In this document: piece by piece, positions 46,624-59,490 of the stretch | How positions within the stretch are numbered: position 1 is the first letter of the stretch | Layout: every line of letters begins with the position of its first letter | DNA from: Casuarina equisetifolia | Lineage: Eukaryota > Streptophyta > Magnoliopsida > Fagales > Casuarinaceae | DNA length: 64,000 nucleotides | Reading direction: 5' to 3' | Assembly: GCA_028551475.1 (NCBI GenBank) | Contig: CM052354.1 | Coordinates: forward strand, 13,142,785-13,206,784 | Notes under the pieces: model-generated | Databases searched by the model: none | The model's input: the letters and a program-made list of their open reading frames with translations, nothing else | Told to the model about the DNA's origin: nothing | Program-made: the position numbers and the translations under genes

Positions 46624-48159
46624 TGTTGGGTTTTATGGCCTAACAAGAAAGGGGGGTTGAATTGTTATTGTACCGAATGCCCCTTTTTCTCTTTTTAATC
46701 TCTAACAATTTGTATGATAATATGCAATCAAACAGGAATATGTAATCAAGGAAGGAACAAGAAAATAAACACCAAATTTACCACGGTGGTTCGGCACTCT
46801 TTCATAGAGTCCTACGTCCACCCTTTTCTCTTTCAATCAAACTGATTGAAGTCCTCTTTACTCAATCTGATTAGAAGAACACGTTCTCCCTAATCTAACT
46901 AATTCCTTCTCCAAGGAATTAACACATCCGAGTACAAATAATGATCAAAAGATCATGTACAGTAGCAAATCCCCAAATAATATGTGAGTGTATGGGGTAT
47001 TGCTAATCAAAGGAGCTACTCAAACTAATATATCAAGATACAAGGCTCCTAATACGAAATCCCCAAATTGATGAAATTAGGGTTTCAGATTTTCCTCAAG
47101 ATTTATGTGCAGAGAATGTTTATAAGTGAAATCAGCACATAAATAATGTTATACAAGCTATAATTGATGATATTATCAAAGATTGAATCAAATAATCGAA
47201 TATCATCGAGGGCTCGTAAACCATGGAATGATGTATACTCTCGAATCAGATGGTAAGTAAGTTGAGCAGATTATCTTCACAAAGAATAATACTTCAAATA
47301 GATGTATTTTGTCAGTCTACTCCTTCACGAACACATCTCCCTTAAATAGAAGCAAATCTAGGGTTTTCAGTTTGAGTCAAACCTAAACCATAGCCTTCTA
47401 TCCGTTGGAAATAGTAGACTAGCCATCAAATCAGCTTCATTTCACCCTTTTGATTCAAAGTCCGACCGTTCTGACAACCCATCTCCTCCAGATTCATCCC
47501 GTTGAAGCTTCGGTGCTTGAGAGAGACGAAGGCAGCGCGGGGTGAAAATAACACGGCTAGGGCTTGACCCCTTGAGAGATAAGTGTCTTTTATCTGCCCT
47601 TAGTGAGACGACATCGTTGCCAGCAAGCGTATCAAGGAAGGTTCTGGTGTGATCGAGACGACACCGTACTGAAAACGGGATCATGCGGGCTGACGTGAAC
47701 TTGGGCCACACCAGTCACAGTCCAGTCCAGTAATACTATATATTCAGCATATATACCCGGTCCAATATCAACACGGTCCAACATCAATACATTTATAATG
47801 TATTGCATATATTGAATTTAAGCTCATATATTGTTCCTGCAATTTCACCAATCCAAGTATCATATTCCAAAAAAAAATACATTAAAGTATACTTCATATT
47901 TCTTGAGGAAATATTTAAGTAGACAATTTATTGAAATAATCAACATATGTTTGAATATATATATAACAAGCTCATAAAAGTATATTTTATGAGAGAATGT
48001 AGGAACCCGGTTACTTTATAATATCATTAATTGATATTATAATTTGAACACTTTTTACTTCCTATAGTTTTGCTTTTTGCACATTTAGAAAAACATATTT
48101 GGAGAATTGATATTTTCAAGAAAATATTTTCAGTCACAACAAAAACCTATTTTCCAACA
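46624..48159 (-). repeat. 3' LTR of the Copia element (about 1536 bp)
   Basis: On the minus strand it begins TGTTGGAAAATAGG right after the PPT and ends AAAACCCAACA, giving TGTTGG/CCAACA termini. The first 1101 bp on plus coordinates (46624-47724) match the 5' LTR copy; the rest has no partner. Confidence 0.85.
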
Positions 48160-48175
48160 ATCTCCCCCTTTTTGA
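48160..48175 (-). other. Polypurine tract of the Copia element
   Basis: Minus strand reads TCAAAAAGGGGGAGAT, immediately followed by the LTR start TGTTGG. It primes plus-strand DNA synthesis and fixes the inner LTR edge at 48159. Confidence 0.85.
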
Positions 48176-48670
48176 TGATGACAAAATATATTTCAATAGT
48201 ATTGCACATGTCATCAAATATCAATTATGTTTTTAAAAAAAAAACAAAAAACACAACGCATCATTGTATGATAGACACATTTTTATGGTCAACACGTATG
48301 TCTATGTCTTCTATGTCTATGTCTTCTATACATGTGACTAGCAGATTTCCAAAGTTTGTATAGAACATGTAGAAAATTTGGTTAAACAAGGGGTGATATG
48401 TATAGGTATCCCACGTTCTGCACTAATAGTCAGAAATGAGACTTCACATGTGCACACTATTCTCTCCCCTTTTTTGTCATAAGCAAAAAGAATAATTATG
48501 CAAGTAAGCAGGACAAGAAATAGAAAAAAAAATGAGCAGGCAGCAATAGAATAGAGAGAAGAGTAGTGTACTAACCAGAGGTTGTATGAGTGATATTAGA
48601 GTTGCTCCCCCTTAAACCGAGTAGTTTGAAGAACAAGAAAAAATATAGAGAGATAGCAGTAATAAGCAAT

Positions 48671-49168
48671 TCAAAGGTTTTCAGGAAGTAACATGCCAAG
48701 CTCTCGTCTAAGAGCATAGAATCTATCCTTTGATAAAGGTTTGGTTAAAATATCTGCAATTTGCTGATCAGTGCTCACAAATTCAAGCATAATATCACCT
48801 TTTTGAACATGATCACGAATGAAATGATGTCTAATTTCTATATGCTTGGTTTTAGAGTGCTGAATAGGATTCCTAGTGAGATTTATAGCACTTGTGTTAT
48901 CACATTTTAGTGGAATTTTATGTGATAAGATTCCATAATCTTCTAATTGCTGTTTCATCCATATGAGTTGAGCACAGCTACTAGTAGCAGCAATATATTC
49001 GGCTTCAGTAGAGGAAAGAGCTACACAGTTTTGTTTCTTAGAGTGCCAGAAAATAAGCATATTTCCAAGATAATGACATCCACCACTTGTACTCTTCCTA
49101 TCGAGTTTGCAACCAGCATAATCAGAGTCACTAAATGCATGCAAATCTAGAGTGGTGTCTCTAGGATA
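48671..49168 (-). pseudogene. Copia RNase H (C-terminal end of pol)
   Basis: Encodes the Copia RNase H core: FSDSDYAGCKLDRKSTSGG, WHSKKQNCVALSSTEAEYIA, CDNTSAINL, KHIEIRHHFIRD and ADILTKPL. It is in the same frame as the upstream pol and separated from it only by TAG at 49169-49171, where related elements have Trp (TGG). About 500 bp of noncoding DNA follows before the PPT. Confidence 0.9.
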
Positions 49169-51490
49169 CTAGATTCCTAGGGAAACCGTGTCTCTAAGAT
49201 ATGTAAATATCCTCTTAACAGCAACTAGATGTGGTTCTTTAGGATTGGATTGATATCTAGCACATAGACACACACTAAACATGATATCAGGCCTAGATGT
49301 AGTTAAGTATAGTAGAGACCCGATCATACCACGATACAATTTTGTATCTACACTAATTCCATGTTCATCATTAGATAATGATAAAGAAGTACTCATTGGT
49401 GTGTTCATCGGTTTAGAATCATACATCTTGTATTTCTTGAGCAATTCATTCGTGTATTTGGTTTGACTTATAAAAGTCCCTTTGTTGGTTTGTTTGATTT
49501 GTAACCCAAGAAAGTATGTTAATTCACCCATCATACTCATTTCAAATTCACTTTGCATGCATGCAACAAATTCTTCACATAATTTTGAGTTAGTAGAGCC
49601 AAATACAATATCATCAACATATATTTGAACAATCAAAATTTCTTTTCCTTTGTTCTTTATAAATAATGTATTATCCACTTTTCCTTTTCTGAAATCATGA
49701 TTAATTAAGAATGAACTTAATTTATCATACCAAGCTCGTGGAGCTTGTTTCAAACCATATAAAGCTTTTGATAATTTAAAGACATGATTTGAATAAATTG
49801 GATCTTCAAATCCGGGAGGTTGTTCAACATATACTTCTTCTTTTATAATACCATTCAAAAATGAACTTTTAACATCCATTTGAAATAGGGTAAATTTCAT
49901 GCAGCAAGCAAATGCAAGTAAGATCCGAATAGCTTCCAATCTAGCTACAGGTGCAAATGTTTCATCATAGTCAATTCCTTCTTCTTGACTATATCCTTGT
50001 GCTACTAATCTAGCCTTATTTCTAGTGATGATACCATTTTCATCTAGTTTGTTTTGAAATACCCATTTTGTACCTATGACCGGATGATCCTTTGGTCTAG
50101 GAACTAGGTTCCAGACCTTGCTTCTTTCAAACTGATTCAATTCTTCTTGCATAGCAAGAAGCCAATTTTCATCCTCAAGAGCTTCATCTACTTTCTTAGG
50201 CTCTACTTGAGATAAAATGGCTTGATGTTCACATGTGTTGTGAACCCGAGACCTTGTGCTTACTTTAACATTTAGATCACCTATAATGTGATCATGATCT
50301 ACTTCATTTCTAACTCTAGGAAAGGAGTGTTCTCTAGTTTCGGCCTCCCCTTTAACTTCAGCCCTATTTGGAACACTTTTAGTTCCACCATTTGCTTCAG
50401 TCTCTAGAATACCTTGGTATTCATCTTCAAACTTAACATGAATTGACTCTTCTACAACTAAAGTGCATTTATTAAATATTCTATATGCTTTACTCGTGTG
50501 AGAGTATCCAAGAAATATTCCTTCATCACTTTTGGAATCAAATTTTCCAAGTGATTCCTTTCCATGTTTCAAGATAAAACATTTACTTCCAAAAACATGA
50601 AAATATGAAATGTTTGGGTTTCTTTCAAAGAATAACTCAAAGGGTGTCTTTTTCAAAATAGGTCTTATTAATGCACGATTTGAAATATAGCAGGCAGTGT
50701 TTACAGCCTTTCCCCAAAAGTGTTTTGGAATATTGTATTCACACATCATAGTTCTAGCCATCTCTTGAAGTGTTCTATTTTTCCTTTCAACAACACCATT
50801 TTGTTGTGGTGTTCTAGGAGTTAAAAAGTTGTGTGATATGCCATTTTTTGAACAAAATTTTTCAAAGAGTTGGTTTTCAAATTCTCCACCAGGATCAGTC
50901 TTTATTTTTACAATTAAAAAACCTTTTTCATTTTGAGTCATTTTACAAAATTCAGCAAACTTTTCAAATGCTTCATCTTTCTTAGCAAGCATATATGTCC
51001 ATATGAATCTAGAATAGTCATCTATAATAACTAAGACATATTGTTTACCATTCAATGTTGCTGTTCTCATAGGACCGAAAAGGTCCATGTGCAGTATTTC
51101 TAATGGTCTAGATGTGCTCACCACAAGCTTCGATTTGAAGCTGCTTTGTGTGTGTTTGCCCTTAATGCATGCTTCACATATTCTATCATTGTTGAATTCT
51201 AGAGAAGGAAGTCCTTTTACTAAATTGTACTTATACAATTTTTCTATCAATCCTAGACCCGCATGTCCTAGTTTTCTATGCCACAACCAAGCATCAATAT
51301 TTCTATTCACAACCAAACATGTTTGTTCAACATTCATCTTGCTTAAATCAAGTACATAGATATTGTCTTTCCTTTTTCTAACAATCTTATAGTCAGCATA
51401 CTTAACAAGACAGCTCTCTTTTCCAAATTTTATTTTGAATCCTTTATCACACAATTGACTTATGCTAAGTAAGTTAAATTTAACTCATCT
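49169..51490 (-). pseudogene. Copia pol: integrase and reverse transcriptase
   Basis: Open frame of 761 codons (51454-49169). Order: GAG-pre-integrase zinc motif ([11 protein letters not shown], then [11 protein letters not shown]), integrase core with Asp, Asp and Glu in [20 protein letters not shown] and [10 protein letters not shown], then reverse transcriptase with [41 protein letters not shown] and the catalytic YVDDIVFGS. These residues are all present, so the domains look recently active. It ends early at TAG (49169-49171) just before RNase H and has lost its in-frame link to protease near 51490. Confidence 0.92.
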
Positions 51491-51991
51491 ACAAGCAATA
51501 CTTTAGATATGAGTAGGGTATTAGAGTTACCTATTGTTCCCATTCCTCTTATTCTTCCTTTGGAGTTATCTCCAAAAGATACCGTACCTCCATTTTTCAA
51601 CTCAAGTGTTGAGAAGAGATCCCTCATCCCAGTCATATGTCGAGAGCATCCGCTGTCCAGAATCCACATGTTTTTGAGCTTTTTGTTCCTTATCCGTGCC
51701 TCCATATCCTGTAGAAACAAATTTAATTGTTGGAGTGCTTGGTACCCTTTTTACTTTGGGTCCATGAGTGTTAGTTTGACTTAGATTTTTGTCATTCTTA
51801 GGTAACCAAAGTTTTTTCACTTTGTAGGCCTTTCTAAGTCTTATGGGACATTTATCAAAATCATGACCAAAATAACTGCAAAAAGAGCATTTATTTTTAT
51901 ACAGCGGAATTGAACCTTTCCTTTCCTTAAAGAAATTTGTAAATGATTTTGATTTATCATTCAATTTATACTCAAGTCCTGCCTTATACAT
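51460..51991 (-). pseudogene. Copia gag-protease junction and protease, frameshifted
   Basis: Two overlapping frames share the job. 51991-51602 carries a second CCHC-like knuckle (CSFCSYFGHDFDKC). The neighbouring frame (51720-51460) carries the aspartic protease start WILDSGCSRHMTG and the segment to [10 protein letters not shown]. Single-base indels near 51984, 51680 and 51490 break gag from protease and protease from integrase. The catalytic Asp of DSG is kept. Confidence 0.88.
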
Positions 51992-53546
51992 GATTTTGAG
52001 AATTTAAAATTCTGTCTAACATGCAACTACCATTTGTAAATTTTTGTAACAGCAAGTTACCTGCATCAAGTTCTGATTTTAAATCACAGTTTTCTTTTTC
52101 CAATTCACTGATTCTATCTTTAAGATTTTCAACATATACATGTGAGTTATTTTCTGCATGTATTTCAATATCAGAAGATACACTAACACCACAGAAAGTT
52201 TTTGTTCCTAATTGCATGTTTTTGGATTTTTCTTGTTTTTCATACATATCATTCATACAGGCATCATATTTCATATATGCATTGGCAGAAATAACAATGT
52301 CATCATTTAAAGAGATCACGGTATCTTCCTTTTTAGTTTGATCTTTACATACAATAGGTTTTGTACTTTGGTTGTCAATACAGTTAATTTTCTGTACAGA
52401 AGTTAAATGTTCCTGTTTTTCAACTTTATTTTTTGCTTTTAACTTTCTGTATTTAACTTTTAATTTATTTGTATATTCAACTAGGTCAGAAAATGCAGTT
52501 TCTAATCCAGAATTTATTTGAAGAAACAGTTCAGAATCATTTACCTCATGAACTTCTTCCTCAAGAGTTGTTGTTGCGGTTAGACATAGATGTGCAACCT
52601 CTTCTTGAGTTTCTTCATCGGATGAGGAGTTCTCATCATCCCAGGCAGCAATCATTGCCTTCTTTTTATTCTTGCTATTTCTTTTCTTGATTGTTGGACA
52701 ATCAATCTTGATATGCCCTGGTTTCCTGCATTCATAGCATAGATTCTCCCTAGGTTCATTTAATTCTTTTTTCCTATTTTGCCCTATGTTTTTGTTTAAG
52801 CCTTTTCTTAGGAATTTTCTAAACCTTCTAGCTATAAGGGCTACTTCATCATTTTCTGACTCTTCTTCTTCAACCTTTTCAATTTCTACTTTAAGTGCAA
52901 GTGATCTCCTATTTTCCTTTTCTCTTTCTCTTTTTATGAGTTGCATTTCATGAGTCTTAAGAGAACCTAGTAGATCATCTAAGGTTAACACTTCCAGGTC
53001 GTGAGCTTATTCTATAGCCATCTTTTTAGGATCCCAACTCTCGGGTAGGGATACTAACATTTTTCTCACCATTTCCTCATTTGTATAGGTTTTTCCTAGT
53101 AATTTAAGTTCAGAGATAATTTCAGTAAACCTACCAAACATATCACTAATAGTTTCAGAATCTTTCATAACAAATAGTTCATAGTCATGTGTAAGCATAT
53201 TAACCTTAGAAGACTTTACCTTTTTAGTTCCTTCATAAATGACCTCTAACTTATTCCAAATTTCTTTACCAGTAGTGCAGGAGGACACTTTGTTGAACTC
53301 ATGTGCTCTAAGACCACTATAAATCATATTCATGGACTTAGCATTTAACCCCATTACTTTAGCTTCATTTTTTGACCATTCATCAGTTTCGGGTAATGTA
53401 ATACCCTTCTTGATTACTTGCCAAGCTTCTGGATCTTGGCCTATTATAAAGACTTGCATTAATTGTTTCCAATGCCTAAAATTTATGCCATCAAATAAGG
53501 GAGGTTTATTAAACCCCGTAACAGCTAACCCTTTCTTAGAGGCCAT
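51984..53546 (-). pseudogene. Copia gag, one nonsense codon
   Basis: Starts MASKKGLAVTGFNKPPLFDG at 53546, like SIRE gag proteins, and includes the UBN2-like region (LEVIYEGTKKVKSSKVNML ... SETISDMFGRFTEIISEL). TAA at 53007-53009 interrupts it after KKMAIE; reading on in the same frame continues AHDLEVLTLDDLLGSLKTHE and reaches the zinc knuckle CYECRKPGHIKIDCP and a coiled-coil region. One base change would explain the stop. Confidence 0.9.
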
Positions 53547-53592
53547 AACGTGGATCTACTCTAGGATGTTAGTCCTTTCAATCAGAGAACCT

Positions 53593-53605
53593 GGCTCCGA
53601 TACCA
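53593..53605 (-). other. Primer-binding site of the Copia element
   Basis: Minus strand TGGTATCGGAGCC, complementary to the initiator tRNA-Met 3' end apart from one base, placed 2 nt inside the 5' LTR. Confidence 0.85.
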
Positions 53606-53607
53606 AT

Positions 53608-54707
53608 TGTTGGGTTTTATGGCCTAACAAGAAAGGGGGTTGAATTGTTATTGTACCGAATGCCCCTTTTTCTCTTTTTAATCTCTAACAATTTGTATGA
53701 TAATATGCAATCAAACAAGAATATGTAATCAAGGAAGGAACAAGAAAATAAACACCAAATTTACCACGGTGGTCGGCACTCTCTCATAGAGTCCTACGTC
53801 CACCCTCTTCTCCTTTAATCAAACTGATTGAAGTCCTCTTTACTCAATCTGATTAGGAGAACACGTTCTCCCTAATCCAACTAATTCCTTCTCCAAGGAA
53901 TTAACACATCCGAGTACAAATAATGATCAAAAGATCATGTACAGTAGCAAATCCCCAAATAATATGTGAGTGTATGGGATATTGCTAATCAAAGGAGCTA
54001 CTCAGACAAATATATCAAGATACAAGGCTCTTAATACGAAATCCCCAAATTGATGAAATTAGGGTTTCGGATTTTCCTCAAGATTTATGTGCAGAGAATG
54101 TTTATAAGTGAAATCAGCACATAAATAATGTTATACAAGCTATAATTGATGATATTATCAAAGATTGAATCAAATAATCGAATATCATTGAGGGCTCGTA
54201 AACCACGGAATGATGTATACTCTCGAATCAGATGGTAAGTAAGCTGAGCAGATTATCCTCACAAAGAATAATACTTCAAATAGATGTATTTCGTCAGTCT
54301 ACTCCTTCACGAACACATCTCCCTTAAATAGAAGCAAATCTAGGGTTTTCAGTTTGAGTCAAACCTGAACCATAGCCTTCTATCCGTTGGAAATAGTAGA
54401 CTAGCCACCAAATCAGCTTCATTTCACCCTTTTGATTCAAAATTCGACCGTTCTGACAACCCATCTCCTCCAGATTCATCCCGTTGAAGCTTCGGTGCTT
54501 GAGAGAGACGAAGGCAGTGTCGGGGTGAAAATAACACGGCTAGGGCTTGACCCCTCGAGAGATAAGTGTCTCTTATTTGCCCTTAGTGAGACGACGTCGT
54601 TTCCAGCAAGCGTATCAAGGAAGGTTCTACTGTGATCGAGACGACACCGTACTGAAAACAGGATCATGCGGGCTGACGTGAACTTGGGCTGCACCAGTCA
54701 CAGTCCA
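53608..54707 (-). repeat. 5' LTR of the Copia element, outer end missing
   Basis: Matches 46624-47724 with only a couple of dozen differences by eye. The match stops at CACAGTCCA (54707), about 435 bp short of the 3' LTR's length. The sequence beyond belongs to the Gypsy element. The short ORF at 54432-54635 is LTR sequence. Confidence 0.85.
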
Positions 54708-55134
54708 ACAGCCAGAGTCCAGTCTCTTATTTTCAATGTATTTTCGCTGCGTTTGTGTATAGAATGTTACCCCGTCTGGTGCGAGGAGTGGTTGCCTAGT
54801 TGCTTGTAGCTTGGATGAACTAGTTGCTTGTAACTTAAATGATTAGTACTCAATAAAGATGTACTTCGTGAACTATTGTGTGCACATTTAAGCTACCAAA
54901 CCTTATCGAGTTGTCTTGGTTTTGACCAAGTTGTCCTATTGTGTTCCTTCAAGTAGTTTAATAGAGTGATAAAAGGCTAACCCAGATCTTTGTTGAGACC
55001 TCAGTACTGCAAGGATTGCTAAGATTGTGACAAGTGGTATTAAAGAGCCAGATTCTCTTGAGATAGACTAGGAGATGGCATCCAAATGAGTAAGTGAATC
55101 TCAAACCCTAACCCATGGGTCGCTGAAGCGCAAA

Positions 55135-56357
55135 ATGACCCAAACAGAAATGATGACATCCATAGAGAGTAGGCTCAACGTACTTGAGATACGAACTGAG
55201 TCCATACTGTCCACGGAGGGTAGACTCCGTTTGCTTAAAGGCTATGTGTCCCGCATCGAAGAGCAAGTGATGGAACTAAAGGATGATATAGGGCCAATTC
55301 GAGAATTAAGAGAAGTGGTGGCATAGCTCTAGTCAAGACCTAGCTTTGCTGTCGCATCTCACCATGATATTCCTAAGCCGAAGAACTATAGTGGAAGGCA
55401 CGACGTAATGGAAGTGGAAGACTTTCTTTGGCATTTAGAATAGTACTTCAAGATGACTAACATCTTGAACAACCAGATGAAGGTACAGAATGCATCTTTT
55501 TACCTTACAAATAGTGCTAACGTGTGGTGGCGTAGAAAGTACTAGGAAGCAGAAGATGGCGAGGAGGAAATAAACACCTATAAGGCATTTAAGAAGGCAT
55601 TAAAGAAACAGTTCCTCCCGAATAATGTGGACCAGAGGGCCCACAAAACCTTGTGCAACATAAGGCACACCATGATATTTACCGAGGCAACTTTGTACCT
55701 CAAGGACATTCCAGAGAGAACTCTCTTGTTTTTCTTCAAAAATGGACTCTAAAAAGGGGCCAAAGATGAAGTGGAAAGACGAGACGTGTGCAAGTTAAAC
55801 CAAACTATTTCGATTGTAGAGTCTTTGTTAGAGCGGAAAAGGACAAAAGTTTCGGGTGCAAGACCAACTCCCAGAAGTGAAAATGTAGGAAGAGAGGGGG
55901 AAAATCGACCCACATTCAATTGAAATGAGCCATGCTCAATCAAAATGGCAACAATAGACCAATGTCTAGTTGTGATAATGGCTCAAGAAAAAGGAACATC
56001 TCTTGCTTCATTTGCAATAGGCCTTATTTTATAAAGAACTGCCCAAAGAAAGGATCGCTGAATGTGATAGAACAGGAGGTAGTTTCAGAAGAATCTTTAG
56101 TAGAGGAGGAGCATGCAACAACTCTTCAAACGTTTAATTCGGTGAAGGGCGAGGCCACAAAGTTAGTTGTGAGGTCTCTGATGTATGTGGAATGCACGGT
56201 TAATAACAAAAATGTCAAAGCTATGGTAAACTTAGTCGCGACCCATAATTTCGTCACTCCTGGAGAAGCTAAGAAGTTAGGCCACTTAGTGAAGAAACTT
56301 ATTGGTTCATTGAAGATGGTGAACAACACTTCGTGGCCAATGGCTAGAATAGCTTGA
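55135..56357 (+). pseudogene. Gypsy gag and protease, with lost active site
   Basis: Starts with a coiled-coil stretch (MTQTEMMTSIESRLNVLEI) and continues through the retrotransposon gag domain (KNYSGRHDVMEVEDFLWHLE, FLPNNVDQRAHKTLCNI) with several stops. The knuckle CFICNRPYFIKNC (from 56004) has Tyr in place of His. The protease core at about 56217-56260 reads AMVNLVATHNF, where the family has DTGATHNF, so the catalytic Asp-Thr-Gly is now Asn-Leu-Val (56229-56237). Confidence 0.85.
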
Positions 56358-56360
56358 GGA

Positions 56361-57861
56361 GTGGACTTGCACGTCGGTAAGTGGAAAGGAAAGATAGACT
56401 TGACCATGGTGGCCATGAATGACTATAAGTTAGTCCTTGGATTAGACTTTCTACATGAGGCCAATGCCTTCCTTGACCCTACACAGTTGTCTATGCATTT
56501 TTGCAGGCAATATGTCATGTATGATTTTGACCAAGGCCATAGGTCCAACACAAAGGAGCCTCTCTGCGATGCAGCTGAAGAAAGGCATCTGGAAGGGCAA
56601 AGAGACATATTTAGACATATTGAAGATGGATGAGATTGCAAAGGAAGATCACCTTCCTCGAGTTATTGACGATCTCTTCAAGGAGAATGGGGACATGATG
56701 CCTCTAGAGTTACCAAAGTAGTTATCTCCTAGGAGGGAAATTAATCATGCTATTGAGCTGGAGCCAGGCACGAAACCTTCGGCGAGAGCTCCATATCTAA
56801 TGTTTTCACTTGAGCTGGAAGAGCTTAGGAAATAGTTGAATATGTTACTTGATGCAGGGCATATTTGACCAGCAAAAGCTTCATATAGTGTGTCGATTTT
56901 GTTTTAGTCGAAGAAGGTTGGGTCCATGCAACTTTGCATCGACTATTGGGCATTAAACAAAGTGACCATGAAGAATAAGTATCCTATTCCTCTAATTGGG
57001 GACTTATTTGACTAGCTAGGCCATGTTTGTTATTTCACAAAAGTAGACCTATGGTCGGGGTATCACTAGGTTCACATTGTTGTGGGAGATGAGTTGAAGA
57101 CCACTTGTGTGACTTGGTACGCCTCTTTTGAATGGTTGTTCATGCTGTTTGGATTAACCAATGCCTCATCAACATCCTGTGCCTTGATAAACAACTTGAT
57201 CCACCCATACTTGGACAAGTTTATGGTCATTTACTTGGACGACATTGTTGTGTATAGTAACTCCCTTCAAGAACATATAGAACACTTGAAGACATTGTTC
57301 AAGGTCCTACATGAGAACAAGCTATAATTAAAAAAGAAGAAATGTTCCTTTACTCAAGAAGAAGTGCATTTCCTTAGCCATGTAATTAAACAAGGAACTC
57401 TCTGAATGGACACAGCAAAGGTAAAGGCTATCCAAGATTGGGAAGCTCCTTCTAAAGTTACAGAGTTGAGATCTTTTCCGAGCCTAATCAACTATTATCA
57501 ACATTTTATTGTAGGGTTCTCAACAAGAATTACACCCTTGATGGAACTATTGAAGAAGTCCAATTCATGGGATTGGACAGAAACATGCTAGTAGGCTTTC
57601 GAAGATTTGAAAGTTGTTGTTATAAGGGAATCGATGTTGGCATTACCAGACTTTTCTAAATGGTTCAAGGTACACTCTGATGCTTCTGATTTTGCCATTG
57701 GGGGTGTACTTATGCAGGAAGGGCATCCTATTGCCTTTGAGAGTAGGAAGCTAAATGAAGTAGAATGTAAATATATAGTACAAGAGAAAGAGATAACGGT
57801 GATAGTCCATTGCTTGAGGACATGGCGCCACTACCTCCTAAGTTCATGGTTCTTGATCTAG
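56361..57861 (+). pseudogene. Gypsy reverse transcriptase and RNase H
   Basis: Readable in pieces: [36 protein letters not shown] (family: YRALNK), the FTKVDLWSGYH segment, KTTCVTWYASFEWLFMLFG, and the catalytic YLDDIVVYSN near 57232. RNase H follows at 57607-57861 (FKVHSDASDFAIGGVLMQEG, HPIAFESRKLNEVE). At least eight stops interrupt it, several at former Trp, Gln or Arg codons. Confidence 0.88.
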
Positions 57862-59490
57862 ACGGACAATGTAGCAACAACTTCCAAACTCAAAAGAAAC
57901 TGTCCCTAAAACAAGCTAGGTGGCAAGATTTTCTTGGTGAGTTTGATTACACGATGGAGTACAAGCTTGGGAAAGGCAATGTGGTTGTCGATGCCCTTAG
58001 TCAAAAAGCTAAGTTTGTGGCCATGAGTGTAGTAATGGGAGACATGCTACCACTCATAAAGGAAAGAATTGCTCACGACTTTGTGGCCAATCAACTTGTG
58101 CAACTAGTGAAAGAGGGCAAGATGAAGCAATTTTGGTTGGAAAATAGACTACTTTACGCCAAAGTTAGGCGCTTGTATGTGCCTAAATGAAAAAACCTCT
58201 GACACAGACTTATCAAAGAATATCATGACAGAAAGTGGGCTGGGCATCTCAGATAGCAAAGGACGAGGGCTCTTGTTGAAGCCTCGTACTTTTGGCTTGG
58301 CATGCAGGATGAGATTGAGTTGTTTATGAAGACTTGTCTTACTTGTCAATAAGATAAGCTAGAGAAGAGAGCTTCTAGGGGATTGTTGGAGCCTTTACCA
58401 ATACCAAGCCGACCATGGGAGAGCATCTCTATGGATTTCATTACAGCATTACCAAAGGTCGATGGGTGTCGTTTGATTTTGGTGGTGGTAGACTGATTTT
58501 CCAAGTACGGTACCTTCATATCGGCTCTAGTGGAGTGTCTAGTGAAAGTCATAACCTGCCTCTTCTTCAAACACATGGTGAAGTATTGGGGGCTATCGTG
58601 AAACATTATTAGTGATTGAGACCCACAGTTCATAGGCCGACTGTGGAGAGAGTTGTTCGGTTTATTAGGCTTTGAACTATGATTTTCTACAACCTTCCAT
58701 CCTTAGACGGACGAACAGAGGGAGAGGGCAAACAACCTTATAGAGTTATATTTGCTGCATTTCATTAGCGAGAACCAGAAGAATTGGGTGAAGTTGATAG
58801 ATGTAGCCTAATTCTCTTACGACTTACAGAGGAGTGAGTCCATGAACAAAAGCCCCTTTGAGTTGGTCATGGGGCAACAACCATTGACCTTTCCGACTCT
58901 GGATACGAGACAGTTAGGGCAGTGCCCTGCTGCTCATAAGTTGGCAAAAGCTTGGGAGAGGAACTCAGATGTGGCCAAATCATATTTGAATGAAGCCATC
59001 AAGAGAATGAAAAGGTGGGCTAACAAAAAGCAAAGGTTGGTTGACTACAACATTGGGGACCAAGTTTTGGTGAAGTTCCTTCCCCATCAATACAAGTCTT
59101 ACTGTCCCTTTCACCAGGGATTAGTTTGAAAGTATGCAGGGCCATTTGAGATCGTGGGGAAAGTTAACAAGGTGGCCTATCAGTTATATCTCTTAACTAA
59201 CCTCAAGATCTACTTAGTCTTTCATGTGAGCATGCTGAAGCCTTTCCACGCTGAGAAAGTGGAGGTAGAATGGAGTCAGTCGAAGAGGGCTCCCCCAATG
59301 ATGTTAACGTCCTTTAAAAGGGACATCGAAGAGACCTTGGGTGATCGCATCTTTTGGAAGAAAAAAATTCATTTGCCGTGGCAGTTCCTTGTTAAGTGGA
59401 AAGGTCTACCTGTTAGTGAAGCAACATAAGAGTTTAAAGATGATCTCTGGCAATTCAAAGGTCTCATCAACAATTATTTGGAGGCAATAA
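57862..59490 (+). pseudogene. Gypsy integrase and chromodomain
   Basis: A frameshift near 57830 leads into LKQARWQDFLGEFDYTMEYK. The integrase zinc region (CLTCQ near 58340) and core ([32 protein letters not shown]) are split by stops. The C-terminal ORFs at 58842-59129 and 59154-59429 give the MKRWANKKQR and VAYQLYLLTN segments and a chromodomain (LPWQFLVKWKGLPVSEAT followed by a TAA where Trp is usual). Confidence 0.85.

Larger units (their letters stand above)
46624..54707 (-). mobile_element. SIRE-like Ty1/Copia retrotransposon, defective
   Basis: Domain order on the minus strand is LTR, PBS, gag, protease, integrase, reverse transcriptase, RNase H, PPT, LTR, which is Copia order. Long LTRs, the long gag with a zinc knuckle and sequence style suit the SIRE/Maximus lineage. 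The 3' LTR is whole; the 5' LTR has lost its outer part. Coding defects are two in-frame stops (53007-53009 and 49169-49171) and three frameshifts (near 51984, 51680 and 51490). No target-site duplication can be tested because the right flank is gone. It sits in the 18S relic after CCATAAA. It cannot move by itself. Confidence 0.93.
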
